24,700 nucleotides of DNA, taken from contig CAZEVK010000026.1 in assembly GCA_964515755.1 (NCBI GenBank), positions 1 through 24,700 on the forward strand. The letters are read 5' to 3'. The notes under the pieces are model-generated. The model had not been told where the DNA came from and did not search any database. It saw only the letters and a list, made by a program, of their open reading frames with translations. This DNA comes from JAGVLN01 sp964515755 (GTDB lineage: Bacteria; Pseudomonadota; Alphaproteobacteria; Rickettsiales; JABSSG01). Made by a program: the position numbers and the translations under genes. How positions within the stretch are numbered: position 1 is the stretch's first letter; the number at the start of each line of letters is the position of its first letter. This document shows, piece by piece, positions 8,750 through 16,491 of the stretch.

Positions 8750-10186
8750 ATGAAAAAGGTAAGTGTGAAGAGTAATGATGGGTTAGTAACTCAGGTTATA
8801 TCTGCAGTTGTAGATATAAAATTCGAGCATGGTATTCCAGCTATTCTTAACGCATTAGAATGTAAAATTGGCGATAGAACTCTAGTTCTCGAGGTAGCTC
8901 AACATATTGGAGATAATGAAATAAGAGCTATCGCAATGGATTCGACTGAAGGATTAACTCGTGGGACAAAAGTTGTAGATTTGGAGCAACAAATCACAGT
9001 TCCAGTTGGACCAGGAACATTAGGGAGAATCATGAATGTTTTAGGAAATCCAATAGATCAATTAGGACCAATTAAAGCAAAAACTAGAGCCTCAATTCAT
9101 GGTAAGGCACCAAGCTTTATTGATCAATCAACGGATAATAAAATTTTACAAACTGGAATTAAAGTTATCGACCTTTTGGCGCCTTACGCTAAAGGTGGTA
9201 AAGTCGGATTATTTGGTGGAGCCGGAGTTGGTAAAACAGTTTTAATTATGGAATTAATTAACAATATTGCTAAAGCTCATGGTGGTTATTCTGTTTTTGC
9301 TGGTGTTGGTGAGCGAACTAGAGAAGGTAATGATCTTTACCATGAAATGATGGAGTCTGGAGTTATTAATATAAAGGATCAGTCTAAATCTAAAGCTGCT
9401 TTGGTTTATGGTCAAATGAATGAGTCTCCCGGCGCAAGAGCTAGAGTAGCTTTATCAGGCTTGACTCTTGCTGAATATTTTCGTGATGAAGAAGGGCAAG
9501 ATGTATTATTTTTTGTTGATAACATATTTAGGTTTACACAAGCTGGTTCAGAAGTTTCTGCGCTTTTAGGCAGGATACCTTCTGCAGTAGGTTATCAACC
9601 AACATTAGCAACTGAAATGGGTGCAATGCAGGAAAGAATTACATCAACAAGGAAAGGTTCTATTACGTCTGTGCAAGCGATTTATGTGCCCGCTGATGAC
9701 TTAACGGATCCTGCGCCAGCAGCATCTTTTGCACATTTGGATGCTACCACTGTTTTGAGTAGGCAAATTTCAGAGTTAGGTATTTATCCTGCTGTTGATC
9801 CACTTGATAGTACGTCTAATATGCTTAATCCTGCTATTGTTGGCGATGAGCATTATAATGTTGCGCGTGAAGTACAGAAAATTTTACAAACCTATAAATC
9901 ACTTCAAGACATTATTGCTATTCTTGGTATGGATGAGCTTTCTGAAGATGATAAATTAATAGTTGCAAGAGCCCGTAGAATTCAGAAATTTTTATCACAG
10001 CCATTCCATGTTGCAGAAGTATTTACTGGTTCTCCAGGAAAATTTGTTCCTCTTGAAGCAACAATCAAAAGCTTTAAAGAAATAATAGAGGGTAAGTATG
10101 ATGATTTGCCAGAAGCAGCTTTTTATATGGTTGGGGATATTGATGAGGCAATTGCAAAAGCGCAAAAACTAAAGAACATAGCTTAA
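8750..10186 (+). CDS. atpD: ATP synthase F1 beta subunit (catalytic)
   Basis: AtpD carries the catalytic sites that make or split ATP. The 478-residue protein is full length. It has Walker A GGAGVGKT (156-163, Lys162), the catalytic glutamate in GVGERT (Glu188), Walker B LFFVDNIFRF, and the long conserved stretch with SALLGRIPSAVGYQPTL. The signature PAVDPLDSTS is also present. A clear Shine-Dalgarno GAGG at 8741-8744 stands 5 bases before the ATG, the best in the operon, which fits the high demand for this subunit. It lies 30 bases after atpG and 4 bases before atpC. Confidence 0.98.
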   Translation: MKKVSVKSNDGLVTQVISAVVDIKFEHGIPAILNALECKIGDRTLVLEVAQHIGDNEIRAIAMDSTEGLTRGTKVVDLEQQITVPVGPGTLGRIMNVLGNPIDQLGPIKAKTRASIHGKAPSFIDQSTDNKILQTGIKVIDLLAPYAKGGKVGLFGGAGVGKTVLIMELINNIAKAHGGYSVFAGVGERTREGNDLYHEMMESGVINIKDQSKSKAALVYGQMNESPGARARVALSGLTLAEYFRDEEGQDVLFFVDNIFRFTQAGSEVSALLGRIPSAVGYQPTLATEMGAMQERITSTRKGSITSVQAIYVPADDLTDPAPAASFAHLDATTVLSRQISELGIYPAVDPLDSTSNMLNPAIVGDEHYNVAREVQKILQTYKSLQDIIAILGMDELSEDDKLIVARARRIQKFLSQPFHVAEVFTGSPGKFVPLEATIKSFKEIIEGKYDDLPEAAFYMVGDIDEAIAKAQKLKNIA

Positions 10187-10190
10187 TAAA

Positions 10191-10607
10191 ATGATAGATC
10201 AACAAAATAAGTTTACGCTTAATATACTAACTCCAGAGAAAAAATTTCTTGAGGATCAAGTAAGCATGGTTACGGTTCCTGCTTTTGAGGGTGAGATTGG
10301 TATTTTGCCAGGTCATATTTCAATTATAACTTATCTAAATCCTGGATTATTAAAAGTTTATCAAGATGATTTAGTTATAGAGTCGATATTTATATATGGT
10401 GGTTTTATTGAAGTAAATCAAGATAAGGTTACTGTCTTAATTTCTGACGCAATTAAAAAGTCTGAGGTTAATCTACAACATGCATTAAATTTAGTAGAAG
10501 AAATTGAGCTTAAGCTCCTAAATGTTAATGATCCTGATTATCAAAAAATCCTCAAGCATGAATTAGCTATTTATAATAAAATGGTTGAGGTGTCTAAAGG
10601 AGTTTAG
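10191..10607 (+). CDS. atpC: ATP synthase F1 epsilon subunit
   Basis: The epsilon subunit joins the gamma shaft to the c-ring and restrains wasteful ATP hydrolysis. The 138-residue protein shows the N-terminal beta-sandwich with the family pattern FEGEIGILPGH (about 33-43), followed by YGGFIEV. The C-terminal helical part (about 85-138) is present and of normal length. The ATG lies 4 bases after the atpD stop, so coupled translation is likely. It closes the F1 operon. Its stop is only 2 bases from the end of the convergent parA-like gene, so no intrinsic terminator fits between them. Confidence 0.94.
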   Translation: MIDQQNKFTLNILTPEKKFLEDQVSMVTVPAFEGEIGILPGHISIITYLNPGLLKVYQDDLVIESIFIYGGFIEVNQDKVTVLISDAIKKSEVNLQHALNLVEEIELKLLNVNDPDYQKILKHELAIYNKMVEVSKGV

Positions 10608-10609
10608 TT

Positions 10610-11239
10610 TTATTCCTTAATTTTTGTGAGAATTTCAGTTGTTAGTTTTTTAAATTCTTTAGCAGCTATACTTCTAGGTTGAACTTCTGTTACACACAAT
10701 CCTTCCATAAAACAAGAAGCAAAAGAAACCCTATTACCAATTTCGCTTTTTAAAGGTTTAATCATTTTAGATCGAATTTCTTTAACTAAACGAGAATTTT
10801 GACTTGCTCTATTGAGCAAGGTATAAAAAGTAATTTGTTCCTTCTGACAAATATTAATTGTGGCGTTTGACGCCCAAAGGTCTGCTGGGCTCGGCTGAAT
10901 AGGGATAATGACTAAATCAGAGATTCGTACTGATGATTTGGTTTCAGTATTAGTATGAGGAGGGCTATCAATTATAATGAAATCTGCGGTAGATTTGAAC
11001 TTTGCAAGTTCTGTTGTAATTCTCCAGCCTGATGTGCTATGAAAATTAATGTCAGTATAGCTTTTACCTAAAAAGTTTTCGCGTAACTTATGCCATTGAG
11101 TTAGAGTTCCTTGCGGATCAATATCAATTAGAGCTATATTATATTTTCTTTGACTCAGGGCAATAGCAAGATGAGCAGCAATTGTTGTTTTTCCAGCTCC
11201 ACCTTTTTGTTGTGCTATAGTAATTATTTTGCAATTCAT
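10610..11239 (-). CDS. ParA/VirC1-type partition ATPase, orphan (no ParB nearby)
   Basis: The protein belongs to the ParA/MinD ATPases that position DNA or protein cargo by ATP-driven dimerisation. From ATG 11239 it has 209 residues. The deviant Walker A KGGAGKTT (12-19) has the extra signature lysine. It is followed by LIDIDPQGTL (37-46) with the catalytic-region aspartates, Walker B FIIIDSPP, and QPSPADLWA. It lacks an N-terminal helix-turn-helix, as in the short plasmid-type or VirC1-like members rather than chromosomal Soj. The frame is open to an earlier ATG at 11272, but family similarity begins at 11239, and that start leaves more room for a promoter facing tsaC. No ParB or centromere-like repeats are seen in the window. 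The cargo is unknown; it may be a remnant of a plasmid or integrated element. Confidence 0.85.
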   Translation of the reverse strand: MNCKIITIAQQKGGAGKTTIAAHLAIALSQRKYNIALIDIDPQGTLTQWHKLRENFLGKSYTDINFHSTSGWRITTELAKFKSTADFIIIDSPPHTNTETKSSVRISDLVIIPIQPSPADLWASNATINICQKEQITFYTLLNRASQNSRLVKEIRSKMIKPLKSEIGNRVSFASCFMEGLCVTEVQPRSIAAKEFKKLTTEILTKIKE

Positions 11240-11293
11240 AGTTTTTCTATATATTATCTCTACTATATTCATTCTATGATGATTTTTATATAA

Positions 11294-11902
11294 ATGGCAA
11301 AGATTTTAAAAAATTCTAGTTCTGCGGTTCTAGTTTTAGTGAATAAATTAAAATCTGGCGAGATTGTTTCATTTCCAACCGAAACAGTTTATGCTTTGGC
11401 ATGCGACCCTTATAATGATGATGCTTTGATAAAGCTTTACAACATTAAACAGCGTGATCAAAATCAACCTTTATCTCTGTTAGCCAAGGATTTAATGCAG
11501 ATAAAACAGTATGCGTATGTTGATGTAAAAGCTGAGAAGTTTATTAATAAATTTTCTCCTGGTCCAATTACTTATATATTAAATAAAAAAGCAGGTACAG
11601 GATTATCTGAGCTAATTAATTCAACAAGCTCTACGATAGGTATTAGAATACCTAAATGTCTTACTGCTCAGAAAATATTAAGTCTTTTTGATAGGCCAAT
11701 AGTTGGAACTAGTACTAATTTTTCTGGAGAGCCTAGTGCAGTCGATGTTAACAACATAAATCAGAAATTACGTGAGTCAATAGATGTTATAATTGATGGG
11801 GGTAAAACAAAATATAGTGAAAGTTCTACTATAGTAGATTTAACAAATTCAGATGAAATTAAAATTCTCCGAAAAGGTGTGATTACTAATTTAATTGAAT
11901 AA
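11294..11902 (+). CDS. tsaC: L-threonylcarbamoyladenylate synthase, TsaC/Sua5/YrdC family
   Basis: The enzyme makes threonylcarbamoyl-AMP from threonine, bicarbonate and ATP, the first step of the t6A37 modification of tRNAs that read ANN codons. The 202-residue protein consists of the YrdC domain alone, without the Sua5 C-terminal domain. It shows FPTETVYALACD (about 26-37), KQRDQNQPLS (the KxR...S substrate-binding pattern, about 52-61), FSPGPIT, IGIRIP and GTSTNFSGEPSA. The end of the gene overlaps the end of the convergent M16 protease gene by 12 bases (11891-11902). It diverges from the parA-like gene. Family assignment is firm. Confidence 0.93.
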   Translation: MAKILKNSSSAVLVLVNKLKSGEIVSFPTETVYALACDPYNDDALIKLYNIKQRDQNQPLSLLAKDLMQIKQYAYVDVKAEKFINKFSPGPITYILNKKAGTGLSELINSTSSTIGIRIPKCLTAQKILSLFDRPIVGTSTNFSGEPSAVDVNNINQKLRESIDVIIDGGKTKYSESSTIVDLTNSDEIKILRKGVITNLIE

Positions 11903-13147
11903 TTTAATCACTTTTTCATATTTTATAATTTCATCTATTTTACCAATTGAGGAAATAGAAACAATTGAACTTGAGTAAAGCTTTTTACAAAAATGTTGTA
12001 TATCTTTTTTATTTACCTTATTGATTTTTTCAAGAGTCTCTTTGGAAGTAATATGTTTACCAAAAATAGCGTAGTCAGAAGCGAGTTCAGAAGCTCTGTG
12101 TGATGACAATTCTTTACTTGCCATTACTCCCGTTTTAATTCTTTCTTTTGCTTTTTGTAATTCATAATCAGAAATTTCTTGTTCCATTTTCATAAATTCT
12201 TCGGCTATTACTTCAATTACTTCATTAGCTTTTTTTTCATCGGTTCCTGCGTAAAAATTGAATGTACCAATATCACTATATGTTAAGTTATATGTCCCTA
12301 TAGAGTATACTAGTCCTCTTTTTTCTCTTACTTCTTGGAATAGTCTGGAAGACATTCCTTCTCCAAGGATTCCTGATAATAATAGTGAAACGTAATATTC
12401 TTCATCTAACATAGAAACACCACTAAAACACATTTGGATTTGAACTTGTTCGAGATCCTTTTTATGGTATTTGTATCCACCAATATATTTTGCTTCTGGT
12501 GCTTTTATAGGAATACCAGTTTTTAATAATGAGAAATACTTATTTACAAAGTCTAGAACTTTACTATGCTCAATATTACCTGCGATAGCCAAAATCATTT
12601 GTGAAGCATTATAGTAGTTTGATACATATTTTTTTAGAGCTTCAGAATTAATATTTTTAATAATTTCTGTTGTACCTATTATAGTGCGTCCCATAGGTTG
12701 GTCTTTAAATACAACTGTTTGTAAATTATCAAACACTACATCATCGGGTGAATCTAAACATTGAGCTATTTCTTGTAGGATTACTGTACGCTCACGCTCA
12801 ACTTCAACTTGATCAAATGCTGAATTTTGAACGATATCTGCTAAAATATCTAAAGCTTTTTCTACATATTCTTTTAGTAAAAATACGGTATATACTGTGC
12901 TTTCTTTTCCGGTATAGGCATTAAAATGAGCTCCTAATAACTCGAATTCTTCAGCTATTTGTTTGGCATTTCTATTTTTAGTTCCTTTAAATGACATATG
13001 CTCAAGGAAATGAGAAATACCACTTAACTCTGGAGATTCAAATCTACTACCTAATTTTACTAGTAAATTAATTGCTACTGTTTGAGTATGGCTGAGTGTT
13101 TCACTAACTACAGTTAAACCGTTATCAAGAATATTGTATTTATGCAT
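11891..13147 (-). CDS. M16 family zinc metalloprotease (mitochondrial processing peptidase-like)
   Basis: The 418-residue protein is a single-chain M16B peptidase related to the mitochondrial processing peptidase beta subunit and to zinc proteases common in Rickettsiales. The inverted zinc motif HFLEH lies at 46-50 (Glu49 as the catalytic base), and the third ligand Glu126 stands 76 residues after His50, so the active site looks complete. The C-terminal half carries the glycine-rich and Arg/Tyr segment (SRLFQEVREKRGLVYSIG) typical of the second domain. No signal peptide is seen, so a cytoplasmic site is likely. AAAAAGG stands shortly before the ATG. The gene follows lgt by 47 bases, as the last gene of the mnmE-xerC-lgt run. 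The substrate is unknown. Confidence 0.92.
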   Translation of the reverse strand: MHKYNILDNGLTVVSETLSHTQTVAINLLVKLGSRFESPELSGISHFLEHMSFKGTKNRNAKQIAEEFELLGAHFNAYTGKESTVYTVFLLKEYVEKALDILADIVQNSAFDQVEVERERTVILQEIAQCLDSPDDVVFDNLQTVVFKDQPMGRTIIGTTEIIKNINSEALKKYVSNYYNASQMILAIAGNIEHSKVLDFVNKYFSLLKTGIPIKAPEAKYIGGYKYHKKDLEQVQIQMCFSGVSMLDEEYYVSLLLSGILGEGMSSRLFQEVREKRGLVYSIGTYNLTYSDIGTFNFYAGTDEKKANEVIEVIAEEFMKMEQEISDYELQKAKERIKTGVMASKELSSHRASELASDYAIFGKHITSKETLEKINKVNKKDIQHFCKKLYSSSIVSISSIGKIDEIIKYEKVIKLFN

Positions 13148-13194
13148 TAATAAACCTTTTTTAAAATATGCTGTAAGTACTAGTATAGCAGTAA

Positions 13195-13995
13195 CTACTG
13201 GAATTTTTTTGAGTTTTTACTTTTAATTGTAATAAATATTCCAAATATCATCATTAAAATGCTTAATAATTGTCCCATGGTTAAATGGTACATCACGAAA
13301 CCAAGCTGTTCATCTGGTTGGCGGAAAGTTTCAACAAAAAATCTAAATAAAGAATATAATATACAGAATAGTCCTGATAATATTCCTTGATACTTATATA
13401 GTTTATATTTTCTTAATGCAACGTTTAGGATAATAAAAAGTAATATTCCTTCTGTTAGAGCTTCATAAATTTGGCTAGGATGACGTGCTATAGAATCAAC
13501 ACTAGGAAAAATAACTGCCCATGGTAAATCAGATGCTCTACCACACAACTCGCTATTAATAAAATTTGCAACTCTTCCTAGAAAAATACCAATTGGCGCA
13601 CAACATGCTGCTAAATCTAAAATAGTCATAGTTTTTATTTTCTGATTTCTACATACTAGAAAAGTTGCAATGCAGAATCCTAAAAGCCCTCCGTGAAACG
13701 ACATTCCACCGTTCCAAGTTTTTAATATTTCTATTGGATGCGTTAGATAGTAATATGGATTATATATTAAAATGAAACCTAACCTACCTCCTATTATAAT
13801 GCTGAAGATAATTGATATAATAAAATTATCTATGAAATCTCTTGATAATTTTATTTTTATTGTTTTTGCTACATATTGAAAATAGCTGGTGCCAAAAAAA
13901 ATACCGAAAATATAAGCTAACGAATACCATCGTATTTGTATAGGACCTAAATCTGCGAGAACAGGATCAATATGCGGTAAAATTATTGCTAGCAT
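13195..13995 (-). CDS. lgt: Prolipoprotein diacylglyceryl transferase
   Basis: Lgt moves a diacylglyceryl group from phosphatidylglycerol to the lipobox cysteine of prolipoproteins, the first step of lipoprotein maturation in the inner membrane. The 266-residue protein has about seven membrane segments. It shows GGMSFHGGLLG with His101, and the Lgt signature GRVANFINSELCGR (about 140-153) with Arg141, Asn147 and Glu149. Near the C-terminus it has RFFVETFRQPD, matching the catalytic residues known from E. coli Lgt. It lies between xerC (53 bases upstream) and the M16 protease, on the same strand. Intact and of normal length. Confidence 0.96.
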   Translation of the reverse strand: MLAIILPHIDPVLADLGPIQIRWYSLAYIFGIFFGTSYFQYVAKTIKIKLSRDFIDNFIISIIFSIIIGGRLGFILIYNPYYYLTHPIEILKTWNGGMSFHGGLLGFCIATFLVCRNQKIKTMTILDLAACCAPIGIFLGRVANFINSELCGRASDLPWAVIFPSVDSIARHPSQIYEALTEGILLFIILNVALRKYKLYKYQGILSGLFCILYSLFRFFVETFRQPDEQLGFVMYHLTMGQLLSILMMIFGIFITIKSKNSKKFQ

Positions 13996-14048
13996 TTTTA
14001 TTAATCAACTAAGTTAATGTTGTAATTAATCAATAAATTCTATTATTG

Positions 14049-15002
14049 TCAATTAGATCTTGGATGAGTTTTACTGTAAACGTCAAAAACTCTTTTTTGA
14101 TCTATTTTTGTATATATTTGAGTGGTTGATAAATTTTTATGACCAAGTAATTCTTGAATAGATCTGAGATCAGCTCCGTTTGTTAGTAAATGAGTTGCAA
14201 ATCCATGACGAAATGAGTGAGGTGTAATAAATTCTGGTAAATTAAGGCTTTTTCTAATAGTGCACATGTGTTTTTGGACAGAGCTTGCATTTAATTTCCT
14301 TCCCTGTTTTCCTTTAAATATTTCTTTGTTATTTTCAATATTATACGGGCAATGTTTTTCATAATTTTCTATTGCTTTTATCACTTCAGGAAGAATTGGT
14401 ATTGAGCGAGATTTACTTCCTTTACCGATTACAGTAATAAAATCTGTATTGATATTATTTTTTGTAAGAGATAATGCTTCTGAAATTCTGAGACCACATC
14501 CATAAATTAGCATCATTATTGCATAATTTCGAAGCCTAATCCAGTAATCTGTGTTTAAATTTAGTGCTTCATCAATTGCAGCTTTAGTATTAATTTCGTC
14601 AATTGTTTTAGGTAATGGTTTATTAATTTTACGGATTTTAACATTGATGGCAGATTTATTATCTATGTTTTCATATTTATTTAGATATGAAAAAAAACTT
14701 CTTAATGAGGCTAAATATCTTGCTGCAGAACTAGTAGTATATCCTTGGTTTTTTAAATGAGCTAACCAAGCTCTAATATCATTTATGGTTATATTATTAA
14801 TTATTTCAACAGTAAGTTGTGTATTATTATATACGTCTAGAAATTTAAAAAAATTTACTAGATCATTATAATATGAAGATATTGTATGCTTTGAATAATG
14901 TTTTTCATTTCCTAACCATATCAACCATTTATTACATAAATCATTTAACTTGCCATGAATATTACATTCAGTAATTTTTTTTATCTCACTAGTTTTAGTC
15001 AT
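14049..15002 (-). CDS. xerC: Tyrosine recombinase XerC
   Basis: XerC works with XerD to resolve chromosome dimers at dif. From ATG 15002 the protein has 317 residues. An N-terminal SAM-like DNA-binding domain is followed by the catalytic domain with Arg172 (GCGLRISEAL), Lys in GKGSKSR, His262 and Arg265 (PHSFRHGFATHLL), His288 (LLGHKNL) and the nucleophile Tyr297 (TTQIYTK). All six catalytic positions are filled. The C-terminal pattern PHSFRHGFATHLL with LRSIQELLGH fits XerC better than XerD. The frame is open to a TTG at 15029, but that would overlap mnmE; ATG 15002 leaves a gap of 11 bases after the mnmE stop. Being part of a housekeeping run argues against a phage or integron integrase. 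Confidence 0.92.
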   Translation of the reverse strand: MTKTSEIKKITECNIHGKLNDLCNKWLIWLGNEKHYSKHTISSYYNDLVNFFKFLDVYNNTQLTVEIINNITINDIRAWLAHLKNQGYTTSSAARYLASLRSFFSYLNKYENIDNKSAINVKIRKINKPLPKTIDEINTKAAIDEALNLNTDYWIRLRNYAIMMLIYGCGLRISEALSLTKNNINTDFITVIGKGSKSRSIPILPEVIKAIENYEKHCPYNIENNKEIFKGKQGRKLNASSVQKHMCTIRKSLNLPEFITPHSFRHGFATHLLTNGADLRSIQELLGHKNLSTTQIYTKIDQKRVFDVYSKTHPRSN

Positions 15003-15013
15003 GCTTTTATAAG

Positions 15014-16363
15014 TTATTTGCCAATACAAAAATTACTAAATATTTCTCCTAATATAGATTCTACATCGATTTTGCCAGTAATACTATTTAAATAGCGTGA
15101 GGCTAATCTTAAATCTTCAGCAGCCAGTTCTATGTCTTTTTCTAAACTAAAAGTTTCAAGGTAAGTTTTACAGTGTTCTAGATTTTCTCGATGTCTTTGT
15201 CTAGTTATTAAAGGAGCATCGCCTATAGAGAAGAAATTTTGAACATGCTTTTTTATTTCTTGTAGTAAATTATTTAGCCCTATTTCATTTTGAGCAGAAA
15301 TCAGAATTGATTCTTTATTAATAATTTTCAAAGGCTTTAACTCATTCAGTAAATCTATTTTATTTATTACGATAATTGTATTTTCATTTACTAAGTCTAA
15401 TAGTTCTTGTGACATATTATGATGTTTTTGTGCATCTTGTACTAATATTTTCAAATCAGCATTTTTTGCGCGATCTAATGTTCTATTGATGCCTTCTTTC
15501 TCTAAAAAATCGTCACTGTTACGTAATCCGGCTGTATCTGCGATTGTAACCAAATACCCGCCGATGTTTAAGCGTACTTCAATTATATCTCGAGTAGTAC
15601 CAGCTATGTCTGAAACTATTGCTACATCACGTTTTGCTAAAGCATTTATTAATGATGATTTGCCTACGTTTGTTTCACCAATAATTGCAACATAGAATCC
15701 TTCGCGTAGTTTTTGACCCCTTTGATTATCTAATAGATGGTTTGTAATTTCTATATTTAAACAATTTACTTTCTTAGTAATATTTTCAATAATATCCGCA
15801 GGCAAATCTTCATCAGGAAAGTCTATATAAGCTTCTATAAGACTCATTATTCTGATCAATTGTGTGCACCAATTTTCGTAAAGAAAACCTAATTCTCCAG
15901 CAAGTTGTTTTAGCGCTTGCTTGTGTTGAGCTTCAGTTTCTGCATCAATTAAATCCATTAATCCTTCTGCTTGAGTGAGATCCATTTTTCCATTCATAAA
16001 TCTACGCTTAGAAAATTCTCCTGGCTCAGCAATCCTTAAGCCTTGAATTTTTGATAGTGCATCCAGTGTTAGGTCTAATACTGCTCTTCCTCCATGAATA
16101 TTTATTTCAGCTATATCTTCGCCTGTAAAGCTTGCAGGCGCTTGATAATATATAACTACACATTCATCAATCAGATTCTTGGTTTGAGGATGAAAGATTT
16201 TTGTTAATTTTGCAAACCTTGGCTGTCCAAGTTTACTTCCTAGACATTCTATTGCATATTTTGTACTGGATCCAGAGATTCTAATTACCGTAATACCAGC
16301 TTTTGCTGTTGCTGATGCTGGCGCATATATAGTGTCTATAATTGGTATATTTTTTTTTAACAT
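15014..16363 (-). CDS. mnmE: tRNA uridine-5-carboxymethylaminomethyl GTPase MnmE (TrmE)
   Basis: MnmE, with MnmG, modifies U34 in the wobble position of certain tRNAs. The 449-residue protein has the N-terminal folate-binding domain (with PGEFSKRRFMNGK, about 114-126), a helical domain, and the inserted G domain. G motifs are GETNVGKS (229-236), GTTRD (255-259), DTAGLR (276-281) and NKID (334-337). The protein ends with the diagnostic CIGK (446-449), whose Cys is needed for activity. It is the first gene of the minus-strand run mnmE-xerC-lgt-M16 and diverges from gdhB across a 128-base spacer. Intact. Confidence 0.97.
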   Translation of the reverse strand: MLKKNIPIIDTIYAPASATAKAGITVIRISGSSTKYAIECLGSKLGQPRFAKLTKIFHPQTKNLIDECVVIYYQAPASFTGEDIAEINIHGGRAVLDLTLDALSKIQGLRIAEPGEFSKRRFMNGKMDLTQAEGLMDLIDAETEAQHKQALKQLAGELGFLYENWCTQLIRIMSLIEAYIDFPDEDLPADIIENITKKVNCLNIEITNHLLDNQRGQKLREGFYVAIIGETNVGKSSLINALAKRDVAIVSDIAGTTRDIIEVRLNIGGYLVTIADTAGLRNSDDFLEKEGINRTLDRAKNADLKILVQDAQKHHNMSQELLDLVNENTIIVINKIDLLNELKPLKIINKESILISAQNEIGLNNLLQEIKKHVQNFFSIGDAPLITRQRHRENLEHCKTYLETFSLEKDIELAAEDLRLASRYLNSITGKIDVESILGEIFSNFCIGK

Positions 16364-16427
16364 ATATTACAATATAGCAAACATTAAAAAAAATTATATA
16401 TTTATTTCTTTAAAGACTCACTAACAT

Positions 16428-16462
16428 TTGAGTTTGATTTGTATATCATGTATACTTATATT
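16428..16462 (+). promoter_or_regulatory. Two overlapping sigma70-like promoters before gdhB
   Basis: TTGAGT (16428-16433) and TATACT (16451-16456) are 17 bases apart. TTGATT (16434-16439) and TATATT (16457-16462) are also 17 bases apart, shifted by exactly 6. Both pairs match the -35/-10 consensus well and stand 30-40 bases before the gdhB ATG. An imperfect palindrome GTATA-TCATG-TATAC (16441-16455) overlaps both and could be a regulator site. In AT-rich DNA single matches are common; the doubled, correctly spaced pattern is what makes this one credible. Confidence 0.5.
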
Positions 16463-16491
16463 AGTAACTTAATAATAATAGTGAGTTTTTT

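Noticed and set aside
11240..11272. Earlier ATG at 11272 for the ParA-like gene
   Set aside because: It adds 11 residues before the conserved start of the ParA fold and leaves only 21 bases for two divergent promoters.
15003..15029. TTG start at 15029 for xerC
   Set aside because: It would overlap the end of mnmE and add nine unconserved residues; ATG 15002 fits the family and spacing.
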